Origin: Marispirochaeta sp964554875
GTDB taxonomy: Bacteria; Spirochaetota; Spirochaetia; JC444; Marispirochaetaceae
Length of the DNA stretch: 64,000 nt
Assembly (NCBI GenBank): GCA_964554875.1
Contig: CAZKQJ010000005.1
Location: forward strand, 62,001 to 126,000
Reading direction: 5' to 3'
Shown one piece after another: positions 41,211 to 50,761 of the stretch; position 1 is the stretch's first letter; each line of letters begins with the position of its first letter. Made by a program: the position numbers and the translations under genes. The notes beneath the pieces are model-generated. The model was given only the letters and a program-made list of their open reading frames with translations, searched no databases and was not told the origin of the DNA.

Positions 41211-43892
41211 CTAGAGCCGGTGGAAGCTCCTGAAATCTTCTATCAGAGTCGACGCAGAGGGAAGGTTTTCGGGGTACGGCTCTTTCAGATAATAGCAGGG
41301 CAGTCCGGCCCGTCCGGCAGCCAGGACAGCATCTTCATGATCGCTGAGAATCATGCAGTTTCTCAAAGGTTCCTCCGCCACAGTGGCGCCGGTAAAGAAG
41401 GGCTCCGGATCCGGGACGTTTTTAACAATCTCCTCCAGGCCGGCAAAAAGGGAGGTATGGGCCTTGAGAGGATGGCTTTCCGAAGCGCCGCAGAGTACGG
41501 TCCGGATACCCAGGCTTTCCAGGTTTTCCAGAAGGCGGACTACCTTTTCCCGTGCCTTCTGTTCGGGTTCCGCAAGATAGATCAGCATGCTTTTCAGTTC
41601 CGGAACCAGGCTTCGGGAAACGGGCATTCCCGGCACCAGGGTAATGGTTTCGTACTCATGGCGCAGGCTGATTTCGTCTCCCTTTTCAAGCTGATAGCGC
41701 GCCTCCTTCCGGTCGAAGGAGACGGATACGAGGCTCTCCTTCAGCCGGAGTCTGAACTCGAGACCGTTGATCTCCCGGGGCAGATGGGGCTCAAACCAGG
41801 CCTCTCCGTTGTCGATTTTCAATCCTCCGAACCCGAAGACCAGGGTCTGCCATGTTCCCCCGGTTGCCGCCATATGCAGCCCGTCCCGGACGTTGCCCTG
41901 GATGTCCTCGAGATCCACATTCAGGTTGCGTTTGAAAAACTTCCAGGCCTCCCGGAGCCGTCCCTCCCTGGCGGAGATTATAGCCTGTACCGGCGCTCCC
42001 AGGGATGAGTCGAAGGTGGTTATGGGCGTATAGAATTCGTAAGCCCTTAGGTGTTCTCCGTCGGAAAATTCCTCGGGCAGGAGAAACGCGGTCATCAGCA
42101 TGTCCGGCTGTTTCAGTACACGATGACGGTAGATCACGAGGGGGTGGAAATTCAGAAGCAGGGGATACCGGTTCTTGGGGGTATTCTCAAAATCCCAGGG
42201 CTCCCGGGCAAGGATGTCGTCGTCCTGAAGATGGATTCCCAGCTCCGGATCATAGGGAATGTGCATTCCCTCGGCGGCTTTCATCCAGGTATCCACCTCG
42301 TCCGGCTGCAGACCGAGAATGCCGCTGACCCGCTGCAGCTGTTCAAAATGTTCTTCCGCCATCCAGTAGTAAATCTCCCGGGCATAGCGCAGGTGAAAGC
42401 GGGCCATCATGTTGGTGTAGCAGTTGTTGTTGACCAGGGCGGTGTACTCATCCGGACCGGTAACACCGTTGATACAGAACCTGCCCCCTTTGGCCTGGTT
42501 GAAAAAGCCCAGAGAGACCCAGGCCCTGGCGGTTTCAAAGAGCATCTCCGCCCCTTCGTCCAGCAGGTACTCATAATCTCCGCTTACCGCCACGTACTGG
42601 CGAATGGCATATGCTATGGCGGCGTTAATATGATACTGGGCGGTCCCGGCAAGGAAATAGGCAGAAGCCTCCTGTCCGTTTATGGTCCGCCAGGGGAAGA
42701 GGGCTCCCTTCTCCGCAAGTTCCCTCGCCCGCGCCCGGGCGGCATCGAGCATGCGGTAGCGGTTTCTCAGGATTTCCCTTGCACACTTTTGCTGGGTAAA
42801 GGTAAAGAAAGGCATGATAAAGATCTCGGTATCCCAGAAGAAATGACCCTCGTAGCCTTCGCTGGTCAAACCCTTGGCGGGAACACTGCTGTCGATAAGG
42901 AAACGGCCCGCCTGATAGAGCTGAAAAAGGCTGTACCGGACTTTCCGCTGCACCTCGGGATTACCGTCGATGCGAACATCGCTGACGCGCCAGAATTTGT
43001 TCAGATGCTCCTTGTGCTCGGAATACAGGATATCAAAACCCCGTTCCACAGTGGAGCGCAGATCGTTCATCAGGGCAGCCAGGTCAGATTCATCCCCCTC
43101 CGGAACCAGCCGGATATAGGCGAACTTTCTGAAGGTAACCGTATCGCCTCCGGAAACCCGGAATATGGTGGCGGTTCCCGGCTGCCTGTCGTCCGGGAGG
43201 GCTACCAGTTCCTGGGGATCCCGGTCTGCGGAGTGGGTTATTCCCGAGGCAACTGCAATCCGGCTCAGGCGCGTACGCTCGGTAAGACCGACGGCGTTGC
43301 CTTCCCGCTGGAAACTGATGATCTTTTTGCTCTCTCCTGTATGAGCGGCGACCCGGGGGTCGCCAAAATCGATGCGGTTACTGGTTCCGCCGTCGAGATA
43401 GGACTCAAAAACCACGGATGAATCGGAGTCCAGGGGTGTAATCTCAATTTCCATGGCCACAAGAAACGGATCGGCCAGAGAGACAAAGCGGCGGCTCCGG
43501 TATCGCAGCTTTTCCCGGGAGGGCAGTTCAAGGACCATACTGCGCTCCAGGGTGCCGGTCCTGAAATCAAGACGCCGCCGGTACTCAATAAGACGGCACT
43601 CCCTGTGGCTGAGGAGGGTACCATTTATCCTGACCTTTACCAGTTTCGGATTCGCGGTGTTCTGTATGGTCTGATGGAATTTTGCATATCCGTAGGCGGA
43701 TTCCCCGTATTCGATGGGACGGATCTCGTAAAAACCGTTAACATAGGTCCCGGGATGAAAATTCCCCTCTCCCTCCTCAAAATCACCGCGTATGCCGATG
43801 TAACCGTTGCTCAGAGCAAAAAGGGTTTCGTTACGGGGAACCAGGTCGGGGTCAAACTCATTTTCCTCAAGAATCCAGGTATCAGGTGTCAT
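41211..43892 (-). CDS. Glycoside hydrolase family 65 disaccharide phosphorylase with vestigial HAD tail
   Basis: An 893-residue protein. Residues 1 to about 765 match GH65 phosphorylases (maltose, kojibiose, trehalose types): an N-terminal beta-sandwich with RNETLFALSNGYIGIRGDFEEG, then the (alpha/alpha)6 barrel with WDTEIFIMPFF and the general acid Glu482 in GVTGPDEYTALV. They split alpha-linked disaccharides with phosphate into glucose 1-phosphate and a sugar. The last 125 residues resemble the C-terminal half of a HAD/beta-phosphoglucomutase (ESLGIRTVLCGASES, ILSDHEDAVLAAG) but the DxD nucleophile motif is absent. The exact substrate cannot be assigned. Confidence 0.9.
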   Translation of the reverse strand: MTPDTWILEENEFDPDLVPRNETLFALSNGYIGIRGDFEEGEGNFHPGTYVNGFYEIRPIEYGESAYGYAKFHQTIQNTANPKLVKVRINGTLLSHRECRLIEYRRRLDFRTGTLERSMVLELPSREKLRYRSRRFVSLADPFLVAMEIEITPLDSDSSVVFESYLDGGTSNRIDFGDPRVAAHTGESKKIISFQREGNAVGLTERTRLSRIAVASGITHSADRDPQELVALPDDRQPGTATIFRVSGGDTVTFRKFAYIRLVPEGDESDLAALMNDLRSTVERGFDILYSEHKEHLNKFWRVSDVRIDGNPEVQRKVRYSLFQLYQAGRFLIDSSVPAKGLTSEGYEGHFFWDTEIFIMPFFTFTQQKCAREILRNRYRMLDAARARARELAEKGALFPWRTINGQEASAYFLAGTAQYHINAAIAYAIRQYVAVSGDYEYLLDEGAEMLFETARAWVSLGFFNQAKGGRFCINGVTGPDEYTALVNNNCYTNMMARFHLRYAREIYYWMAEEHFEQLQRVSGILGLQPDEVDTWMKAAEGMHIPYDPELGIHLQDDDILAREPWDFENTPKNRYPLLLNFHPLVIYRHRVLKQPDMLMTAFLLPEEFSDGEHLRAYEFYTPITTFDSSLGAPVQAIISAREGRLREAWKFFKRNLNVDLEDIQGNVRDGLHMAATGGTWQTLVFGFGGLKIDNGEAWFEPHLPREINGLEFRLRLKESLVSVSFDRKEARYQLEKGDEISLRHEYETITLVPGMPVSRSLVPELKSMLIYLAEPEQKAREKVVRLLENLESLGIRTVLCGASESHPLKAHTSLFAGLEEIVKNVPDPEPFFTGATVAEEPLRNCMILSDHEDAVLAAGRAGLPCYYLKEPYPENLPSASTLIEDFRSFHRL

Positions 43893-43949
43893 GGATACTC
43901 CCGCGGATATCAGATTTCGGTCACAGCCGCTTTATTAGTACAACTGTAA

Positions 43950-44534
43950 TTAATAATGGGGAAGCTTACAACCGACTTTTTCGGCAACCGATTTCAGTAT
44001 TTCTTCCCCCGATTCCTGTACATGAAGATTATTGGAGCTGAGGTAGGCCATGATGGAATCCACCGGCAGGGAACGGCGGGTTTTTCTGTTCAGCCGGAAA
44101 AAGGCGGTCCGCATGCCGTCAAGGGATCGGTAGCTCTCGAACCAGTCCTCCCGTACCAGGACCATGGCGGTGAAGCCGAAACCTTCGAGAATATGTCTTT
44201 CTTCCTCTTTCAGCACCCGGTATATCCGGGATTTGAACCCGGAAAACGGCTCCCTACTGAAACGCTGCCATCGGGATGCCAGGGCGTAATCGATAAACAG
44301 GTCTGCCAGAACCCCCGCGTAGGGCAAGCCGGCGCCGTCTATTCCCCGCCGCATCTCCTTGAACAGCGGGTGCGCGTCGGTGGCGGAGTCGATCTTTTCA
44401 TGAAGGTCCAGTCCCTTTCGAAACTCCGGATCTGCGGCATCAATCCTTATGCGCCGCACTGAATCCCCCGCGAGATTTCCGGCAAGAACGGAGGAGTCAG
44501 GGGGCGATAGAAAGGCGTGGGCCAGGTAGTTCAT
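43950..44534 (-). CDS. AcpH-like acyl-carrier-protein phosphodiesterase family protein
   Basis: A 194-residue protein. The family start MNYLAHAFLS, then LAGNLAGDSVRR, the helix GLDLHEKIDSATDAHPLFKE and ADLFIDYALASRW match AcpH, which removes phosphopantetheine from acyl carrier protein. The His and Asp residues that would bind the metal (NYLAH, LH-KID, D-DAHP, DLFIDY) are present. Start 44534 is set by AAAGGA and by the conserved N-terminus; 44552 is less likely. The activity of distant homologues is not well established. Confidence 0.82.
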   Translation of the reverse strand: MNYLAHAFLSPPDSSVLAGNLAGDSVRRIRIDAADPEFRKGLDLHEKIDSATDAHPLFKEMRRGIDGAGLPYAGVLADLFIDYALASRWQRFSREPFSGFKSRIYRVLKEEERHILEGFGFTAMVLVREDWFESYRSLDGMRTAFFRLNRKTRRSLPVDSIMAYLSSNNLHVQESGEEILKSVAEKVGCKLPHY

Positions 44535-44598
44535 TCCTTTCAGTATACCCAATCACCGGCTGCCTGAATATGCGCCCCGGCAGGAAGAACCTGGTCCG

Positions 44599-44739
44599 TT
44601 ATGCCGAAACAATTCCCCGGGCCCGCTCCACCTGGGAGGGATACAGATCCGCCGGAACCTTCTCGCTTCCCAGGGCGAGGAAAACAATATGCCTGGCGCA
44701 GTCGCTGCTGTCTCCCAGGCAATAGCGTTTTTTCTCAAA
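44599..44739 (-). pseudogene. Remnant of a small conserved Cys-containing protein
   Basis: A frame of 46 codons after the AddA-type stop has the look of a real protein C-terminus: RYCLGDSSDCARHIVFLALG followed by KVPADLYPSQVERA. It matches, from memory, the end of a widespread small uncharacterised protein family with the pattern YCxGxxxxCAR...VPxDLxP. There is no start codon in frame; a stop lies two codons upstream of EKKRYC, overlapping the AddA-type gene's stop. The normal N-terminal third is missing, so it seems to be a decayed or truncated gene. Use of an unusual start cannot be excluded. Confidence 0.4.
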
Positions 44740-47700
44740 TTAATGCAGAGATCAGCTGTTCAAGTTCTTCAGGAGCAAAATCGAAGCTCTCTTCCCTGGG
44801 AAGCCCTTCCCGCAGATAGAGCAAAAAGGAACGCACCGGTTTTCCGCAGAGTTTTTCCAGGGCCTTTCGATACAGAAACATCTGCATTGCATATTCCCCG
44901 GGAACCCGGCAGCGGTTGGTCTTGAAATCCACACAGACAATATGATCTCCGAGATCTGCATAGAGATCGATGACTCCCTCGGCCAGTCGACGGGGGCCGT
45001 CTGTTTCAAGGGCCAGGGTAAAGGGTACCTCCGAATAGAGGGGAACAGCCTCGGGGATCAGTTCCCGCCGGGAGGGAGAGTTCCAAAAACCTTGTGCAAG
45101 TTCCTCGGCGCTGACCAGAAGGGCCTCTGCCTCTCCGGCAGTAAAGCCCGAAAGGAGTGAATCAATGCCGGCAAGGGGTTTTTCCGTAATCATCCCCTCC
45201 AGGACGCGGTGGACCAGGGTTCCGAAAAGCTCCTCCCGTTCACGGATCAGGGAATCCACCTTCAGAGGACCGAGTTCAACGCCGGGTTCCTTCGAATTCA
45301 CCGAAGCGGCCAGCTCGTTGAGGCGGCTGACGCTCAGGGCAGGATTAAAACCGGGCATCTCGAAGGCTGCAGTCCGGGTAAGACGATAATACTCCCTGAT
45401 CCGATCCCTCCGGACTTCGCCTTCCGGGGCTTCGGAGCCCAGACGGTACAGCGCATTCCGCGGCGGTGCCTGAAAAAGCTGCACATGCGGGGAATCGGGA
45501 TTGTCAATGGAGCAGCCGAGGCCGGAAAATATCAGATCCAGCAGTGAGGGCAGATTGGCGCTCTTACGCTTCGGGCTGTAGCCCAGCATGACAAGGTGCT
45601 GCTCCGCCCGGGTACAGGCTACGTACAGGAGCCGCTTGAGCTCCGCAGCCTCCATCTGCCGGGACAGCTCCAGTCCCCGCTCAAAAAAGGGATTAGGCTT
45701 AAGGCGCTTTTCGTTTACCGGCCTTCCCGGTACCGCCATGTTTACGGTCAGTCCGAAATCTGCGTCCACGAAATAGGGAGCCCTCTTTCCGGTCTCGTTG
45801 GAACCCTGCCCCGTGGATGCGAGCAGTACGATGGGAAACTCGAGCCCCTTGGACTTGTGTATGGTCATTATGCGCACCCCCTGCTCCCGGGTACGCAGGA
45901 TTTCGATCTCCTCGAGCTTTTTATAGTCCCCCAGGTTTTCCCGCAGAAAATCGAGAAAAAGGGCCATGGACTCTCCGGCATCCCAGCTCTTGTCCGCCAG
46001 GGCCAGGAGGTATTCGTAGAACTCCAGGTACCCGTGCCAGGCCGGATCAATCAGAAGATTGTAGCGGTACCCGGCTTCGTACCAGAGAAAGCGAAGGACC
46101 TCCCTGTGGGGCACCCGGTCGATCATTTTCGAAAGCCTGTGATAGAGCTCTCCCCCCAGGCGGTACTTCTCGGCCTCCGTCGCAGTAAACCCTTCGGCTG
46201 CTCCTTCGAAGGGGAGGCACTCCTCCAGAAGCTCAGCCAGCAGGGCCTCGTCGCTCAGGTTCACGAAGAAAGACCGCAGGTAGACGGCATAGGCCATACG
46301 GTCCTCGGGGTACAGGCAGCACTGCAGGGCGGCATAGATGTCGTTGACAGGAGCTTCCAGAAACAGGGTGCGAATATTCTCCGTTGTATAGGGAATCCCG
46401 AAGCGACGGAAAATCCGCTCATAGACTATCTGGTTCCCCGTAGAGCGCAGAAGGAGGGCAAATTCATCATAGCCCGGAGCCCGGGTTCCCGCAGCATCGG
46501 AAAGCTGCAGCCCCCTGCCGGCGACAGCGTCCCGGATAAGCCGGGCCGCCTCGAAGGCTTCGCTCTCCACCGGGTTCAGGTACTCCTCCTCATCCCCCTC
46601 CGTCTCGTCGGAATCATCCAGATAATGGAGCCGGATCTCCGGATCGCTTTCCCCGTCCCGGTATTTTCTGCCCTTCAGGGGACGGAACTCCGCTTCAAAA
46701 TCCTTGAGTTCCTCGGGAGAACTGAAAACCGGAGGGAAAAAACGGTTAAAAAAGGCAATCAGTCCGGGGTGGCTCCGGTAGTTGGTACCCAGTTCGATGC
46801 CGTCCCGTCCCAGTTCACGGGAAAGCCGCTTGAAAACGCTGACGTCAGCCCCCCGAAAGCGGTAGATTGACTGTTTCTCGTCCCCCACAAAAAAGAGCTT
46901 TCCCTCTTCGATATCCCTGGGATCGGGTATACCCGGGGAGAAACGGTCCGCCCTTTCCGCCAGCAGATACAGGAGCTCCTTCTGAATTTCATTGTTATCC
47001 TGGAACTCGTCGATCATGATGTGCCGGAACTGCTCCTTGTAGTAGCTCCGGAGCTCCCTGCTCTCCTTCAGCAGGGCCACCGCCATGGCCACCACATCAC
47101 CGAAGGAGACAAGGCCCTGACTCCGTTTGAGATTGTTCCAGCCTTCGGCAAACTCGTCCATCAACCCGGCGATACCCCTGTAGACATCCCGGTAACACAG
47201 CACGGCAGTCAGGGAGGCCGCCTGATCGAGAAGAGGCCGCATCTCTTCCAGCAGCTCCCGAAGCAAAACGAGGTCCGGGTTTTTGACGTTGCTCCCGGGT
47301 TTTTTCGGCAGTTTTCGCCCGGCAAGATCAAGCAGATCCTCCCAGGCACTCCGGGCCATCAGCTCATCAGTATCCGGCCACTCTTCGGCAATTCTTGCGG
47401 CCTCCGCCAGGGTCTTCGAGGAAGCTGCAGCATCCCGGGCAATGTCGCCCATCCTGCCGTAAAGCTCGTTTAGACGTGCGAAGATTTCTCCCGTCTTTTG
47501 CCTGCAGAACGCCTCCTGTCTGGCGAAGTCGGCCCCATGGTCAGGAGGATCTGCGATCCTGAGTTCCCGGACCGCATAGGAGGCGAAAAACTCCTTCCAG
47601 ACCGTTTCGAAACCGTTGGCGGCGATCAGTGTTTTCAGGGCGGGATTATAATGCTTATCCAGCATGAACTGGAGAGCGAAGGACTCCGCCCTCTTCTGCA

Positions 47701-48073
47701 GCCCCTCCTGGTCGACGGAAAAGGAGAGGGGCAGACCGAAACGGGGTGCGTCGTTCCTGGCCAGGCGGGAGCAGAAGCTGTCCAGGGTCGAGATACGGGC
47801 CTGATCAAAAAGGGCGAGCTGCTCCCGTACCGCAGGCTCCCGGGCATGCTCCGTAAGGAGCCGGTGAATGCGAACGTGCATCTCCGCCGCGGCCTTGCGG
47901 GTAAAGGTGAGGGTCAGAATCGAGGGAACCTCTGCCCCTTCCCGGACAAGCCGCAGATAGCGTCCGGCAAGAACTGTGGTCTTTCCCGAACCGGCTCCCG
48001 CAGCAACAACCACGTTTCCACCGGCGTCTACGGCCCGGAGCTGGTCATCATCATAGGGATGTTCAGCCATCAT
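44735..48073 (-). CDS. AddA/RecB-type UvrD helicase with C-terminal nuclease domain
   Basis: A 1112-residue SF1 helicase-nuclease. Walker A is AAGAGSGKTTVLAGRY (Lys31), motif Ia LTFTRKAAAEM, Walker B IMIDEFQDNN, then FVGDEKQSIYRFRGAD, RTREQGVRIMTIHKSKGLEFPIV and LLYVACTRAEQHLVML. Residues about 990-1112 contain a PD-(D/E)XK nuclease core with Asp and Lys in VCVDFKTNR followed by YAMQMFLYRKALE. It is the helicase-nuclease partner of the AddB-type protein encoded immediately upstream, with an ATGA overlap. The pair processes DNA double-strand ends for recombination. Start 48073 or 48070. Confidence 0.92.
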   Translation of the reverse strand: MMAEHPYDDDQLRAVDAGGNVVVAAGAGSGKTTVLAGRYLRLVREGAEVPSILTLTFTRKAAAEMHVRIHRLLTEHAREPAVREQLALFDQARISTLDSFCSRLARNDAPRFGLPLSFSVDQEGLQKRAESFALQFMLDKHYNPALKTLIAANGFETVWKEFFASYAVRELRIADPPDHGADFARQEAFCRQKTGEIFARLNELYGRMGDIARDAAASSKTLAEAARIAEEWPDTDELMARSAWEDLLDLAGRKLPKKPGSNVKNPDLVLLRELLEEMRPLLDQAASLTAVLCYRDVYRGIAGLMDEFAEGWNNLKRSQGLVSFGDVVAMAVALLKESRELRSYYKEQFRHIMIDEFQDNNEIQKELLYLLAERADRFSPGIPDPRDIEEGKLFFVGDEKQSIYRFRGADVSVFKRLSRELGRDGIELGTNYRSHPGLIAFFNRFFPPVFSSPEELKDFEAEFRPLKGRKYRDGESDPEIRLHYLDDSDETEGDEEEYLNPVESEAFEAARLIRDAVAGRGLQLSDAAGTRAPGYDEFALLLRSTGNQIVYERIFRRFGIPYTTENIRTLFLEAPVNDIYAALQCCLYPEDRMAYAVYLRSFFVNLSDEALLAELLEECLPFEGAAEGFTATEAEKYRLGGELYHRLSKMIDRVPHREVLRFLWYEAGYRYNLLIDPAWHGYLEFYEYLLALADKSWDAGESMALFLDFLRENLGDYKKLEEIEILRTREQGVRIMTIHKSKGLEFPIVLLASTGQGSNETGKRAPYFVDADFGLTVNMAVPGRPVNEKRLKPNPFFERGLELSRQMEAAELKRLLYVACTRAEQHLVMLGYSPKRKSANLPSLLDLIFSGLGCSIDNPDSPHVQLFQAPPRNALYRLGSEAPEGEVRRDRIREYYRLTRTAAFEMPGFNPALSVSRLNELAASVNSKEPGVELGPLKVDSLIREREELFGTLVHRVLEGMITEKPLAGIDSLLSGFTAGEAEALLVSAEELAQGFWNSPSRRELIPEAVPLYSEVPFTLALETDGPRRLAEGVIDLYADLGDHIVCVDFKTNRCRVPGEYAMQMFLYRKALEKLCGKPVRSFLLYLREGLPREESFDFAPEELEQLISALI

Positions 48074-50754
48074 TCAGCTCCCCGGACAACGTATTTCCCG
48101 CGGCACAGGGCCCGCAGGGAGCAGCCGTCACAGTCCCGGGGATCCATCCGGTAATCCCCTTCCCCGATACGGCGGTGCATGAGGCGCAGACACTCCCGGG
48201 TGGTCCGCAGAAGACCGGCAAACTGCTCATCCTTCAGCATGGGCCGTGTTCCCTTGAATTCCAGGCTCGAGTAGACCATACGGTACCTCCCGTCCGCCGC
48301 GGAGTAATAGGCGCAGATCAGGTCGTCCCCCGGGGACCACAGCCCCGCCTCTTCCAGGAGCAGTACATAGAGGGGTATCTGCATGGTCGCGGGAAGCCCG
48401 TTTCCGTCCTCCAGGTCCCCCTTCGTCAGGCGGAAACTCTTTTTGTAGTCCACCACCAGAAGCTCCCCTGCCGGACCCCGGGAGATACGGTCTATGCGTC
48501 CCACCACGGGCACTCCGTCCAGAACAGTGGAAACCTGGCGCTCCGTATGGGCTGTTGAGTAGGCGTCGAAGTACTTTGCCTCTGCGTCGGGGAAGACCGC
48601 AAGCTGCTGTTTCAGGTTTTCCAGGGAAGCCTCCCAGGCGGGCTGAACAGGTAGGGGCCCTTTCAGCTTCGCTGCTTCACGATCAAGAAGGTCCCCCATC
48701 CGCATCCGGTACTCATCCAGCTCGGCGGATCGAAACGGACTCCCGGCCAGGGTGGCGCTGAACTTTTCCAGCACCCTGTGCAGCAGCGTCCCTTCAAGAC
48801 GATGATCCCGTACCATGGGGGTGAAATCCTCTTCCCCCAGCCCCAGTACCCGGGTAAAAAGAAAAGCGAAGGGGCAGGCCCAGAAAGCATCCAGGTCGGT
48901 GGCGGAGATCGGGGCGTCCCTTTTTTCTCCCGATCCCCCGGAATAGCGCTCCCGAAGTGCCTCGGCAAGGCCCGCATGACCAGTCGGACTGGTCAGCAGA
49001 TCAAGGTTCCGGCTCTCTGCGGCGGTGGAATGGAATATGCCGTAACCCCTTCCCTGCCGGGATGTAAGAGCTTCGGCGGGAAAAACTCCGTTTCGAAAAA
49101 ACGCTTCCTCCTCGTCATCCGGGTCTCCGGCGAGTTCTTCGTCGGGAACAGTTCTGACCAGATTGTTCTCCACGAAGAGTCCCGGAGGAAGCCCCGGTCC
49201 GTCGTAGCCGTTTTCGGCGCAGCTAAGCTTAAGGTCCCTTCCTGATCCAAGATACAGCCGCAGGTACAGCGCCCCGGCGTCGTCGTCGCCGATGTCCGCT
49301 TCCTCCCGCTGGGCCTCGTTCAGGGGGAAGCCCCGGTCCCAGACAACCCGGCTGGAATCCTGGGTCAGGAAGGGGATGAAATGGTAGCGGGGATCGATTC
49401 CGGCGGAGGCGCGGTACGGGTAGACGGAGATTCCCGGACGTGTCTGCTGTTCCACGTAGCTCTCTTCCTCCAGAGCTGCAACCCATACGGTATAGGGTGA
49501 AGGCACCGACAGGGACGGAAACTCCTCTTCAGTCCGGGTAAAATCGTTCAAAACCTCCAATGCCCTCTGAAAGCTCCTCAACTGCAGGGGAGACTCTGCT
49601 CTCCACCTGTCGGTGTCAAGGAAGGCGCCGATAAAGGCCTGCAGCCTGGTCCCGATCTCGGCAAAACTGCCGGCGCTGACGATTCCCCGAATCCCGGCGG
49701 AGAGGCGCCGGTAGAGCTGCAGAGATTCGATGTACCCACCCCGGGAAAGCTGCTCCTCCCAGCCGTGGCGCCCCCCGGAATCCTGCCAGTTTCGTATTAC
49801 GTAAGCTCCGGTCCCTTCCAGCAGCATGGAACGCAGGGCGGCGGGATCCTTCCAGGGAATCGCGGTATTCATCAGCAGGTTCTTCATCGCCGCATTCTCG
49901 AAGGAAGAACCGAAGGTCTCGGTGAGCTCCCGGAAAAACCGGACCGAGGAGTATTCCGAAAGAGGGCGCCCTGTCCTGACCTGCAGGGGAATGCCATAAC
50001 GTTCCGCGGCCTCTTCCAGGTAGCGACGGTTTTTGTCAATCTTCGGCAGGGTAATGGCGATCTCCTCCGGAGCCGTTCCCTTCGTAAGAAGATCGCGGAT
50101 TCTCCTCATCAGGACCGCGGCCTCGATGCGCTGGTTTTTAAAATGATCGATTCGACCCCCTTCACCCTGGGGAACGGAAAACCGGTCTATTTGGGGGTGA
50201 AGCTCAAGGTGCTCCCGGTACTGGGAATAGTCCTCCAGGACCTCGGGAAAACAGAGAAGATATGTATGAGACAGGGTATCCAGGGAAGGTTCCAGCAGGG
50301 AGGGTTCATAGAGGCCGTTTTCACCAAGAAACCCGCCGTACCGGCGATGGAGCTCCCTCAGGTCATCGGCGACGGGCCATGAACGACCCTCTATGCGGGG
50401 GACAAGCCTGAAGAGACGGGGAAGAATCCTGCTGAGTTCCCCCGCGCCGCCGGAGGAACCTTCGGTGCGGGGCAGAAGCCGGGAGAGGAAAGGGGATTTC
50501 CGGTTTTCCTCCGCCAGGCTTTCCGCAAACAGGCGGCGGATGCAGCCGTTTACCGGACGGCGCGTCTCTGTCAGACCGAAGGCCACCTCCTTGAAGCGGT
50601 CCCAGGAAAGAAAACGGTCTCCCCGCACAGCATCGCAGAGTCCCCTGTGGACTACTGCCCTTCGCCAGTAGCGGGCACTGATCTCGGAGGGAAAAACAAA
50701 ACGCCAGGACTTGTCAGGCAGAAGGTTCTGAATACGCTGCTGAAGAGTCTCCAT
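48070..50754 (-). CDS. AddB-type PD-(D/E)XK nuclease subunit with Fe-S cysteines
   Basis: An 894-residue protein. The N-terminal two thirds are a degenerate helicase-like scaffold as in AddB and RecC. The C-terminal nuclease starts with SATDLDAFWACPFAFLFTRVLG, carrying the first Cys, then VVGRIDRISRGPAGELLVVDYKKS (catalytic D...D-K). It ends DPRDCDGCSLRALCRGKY, giving the other three Cys expected for the AddB-type iron-sulfur cluster. No Walker A is evident at the N-terminus. It is the first gene of the addB-addA-like pair; the HPr-domain gene lies eight bases upstream of its start. Confidence 0.85.
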   Translation of the reverse strand: METLQQRIQNLLPDKSWRFVFPSEISARYWRRAVVHRGLCDAVRGDRFLSWDRFKEVAFGLTETRRPVNGCIRRLFAESLAEENRKSPFLSRLLPRTEGSSGGAGELSRILPRLFRLVPRIEGRSWPVADDLRELHRRYGGFLGENGLYEPSLLEPSLDTLSHTYLLCFPEVLEDYSQYREHLELHPQIDRFSVPQGEGGRIDHFKNQRIEAAVLMRRIRDLLTKGTAPEEIAITLPKIDKNRRYLEEAAERYGIPLQVRTGRPLSEYSSVRFFRELTETFGSSFENAAMKNLLMNTAIPWKDPAALRSMLLEGTGAYVIRNWQDSGGRHGWEEQLSRGGYIESLQLYRRLSAGIRGIVSAGSFAEIGTRLQAFIGAFLDTDRWRAESPLQLRSFQRALEVLNDFTRTEEEFPSLSVPSPYTVWVAALEEESYVEQQTRPGISVYPYRASAGIDPRYHFIPFLTQDSSRVVWDRGFPLNEAQREEADIGDDDAGALYLRLYLGSGRDLKLSCAENGYDGPGLPPGLFVENNLVRTVPDEELAGDPDDEEEAFFRNGVFPAEALTSRQGRGYGIFHSTAAESRNLDLLTSPTGHAGLAEALRERYSGGSGEKRDAPISATDLDAFWACPFAFLFTRVLGLGEEDFTPMVRDHRLEGTLLHRVLEKFSATLAGSPFRSAELDEYRMRMGDLLDREAAKLKGPLPVQPAWEASLENLKQQLAVFPDAEAKYFDAYSTAHTERQVSTVLDGVPVVGRIDRISRGPAGELLVVDYKKSFRLTKGDLEDGNGLPATMQIPLYVLLLEEAGLWSPGDDLICAYYSAADGRYRMVYSSLEFKGTRPMLKDEQFAGLLRTTRECLRLMHRRIGEGDYRMDPRDCDGCSLRALCRGKYVVRGAE

Positions 50755-50761
50755 GCGGTCA

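Noticed and set aside
42051..43421. Plus-strand ORF (456 codons) opposite the GH65 gene
   Set aside because: Antisense shadow of a well-supported gene; no ribosome site, no recognisable motif.
45596..46870. Plus-strand ORF (424 codons) opposite the AddA-type gene
   Set aside because: Antisense to conserved helicase motifs; no evidence of its own.
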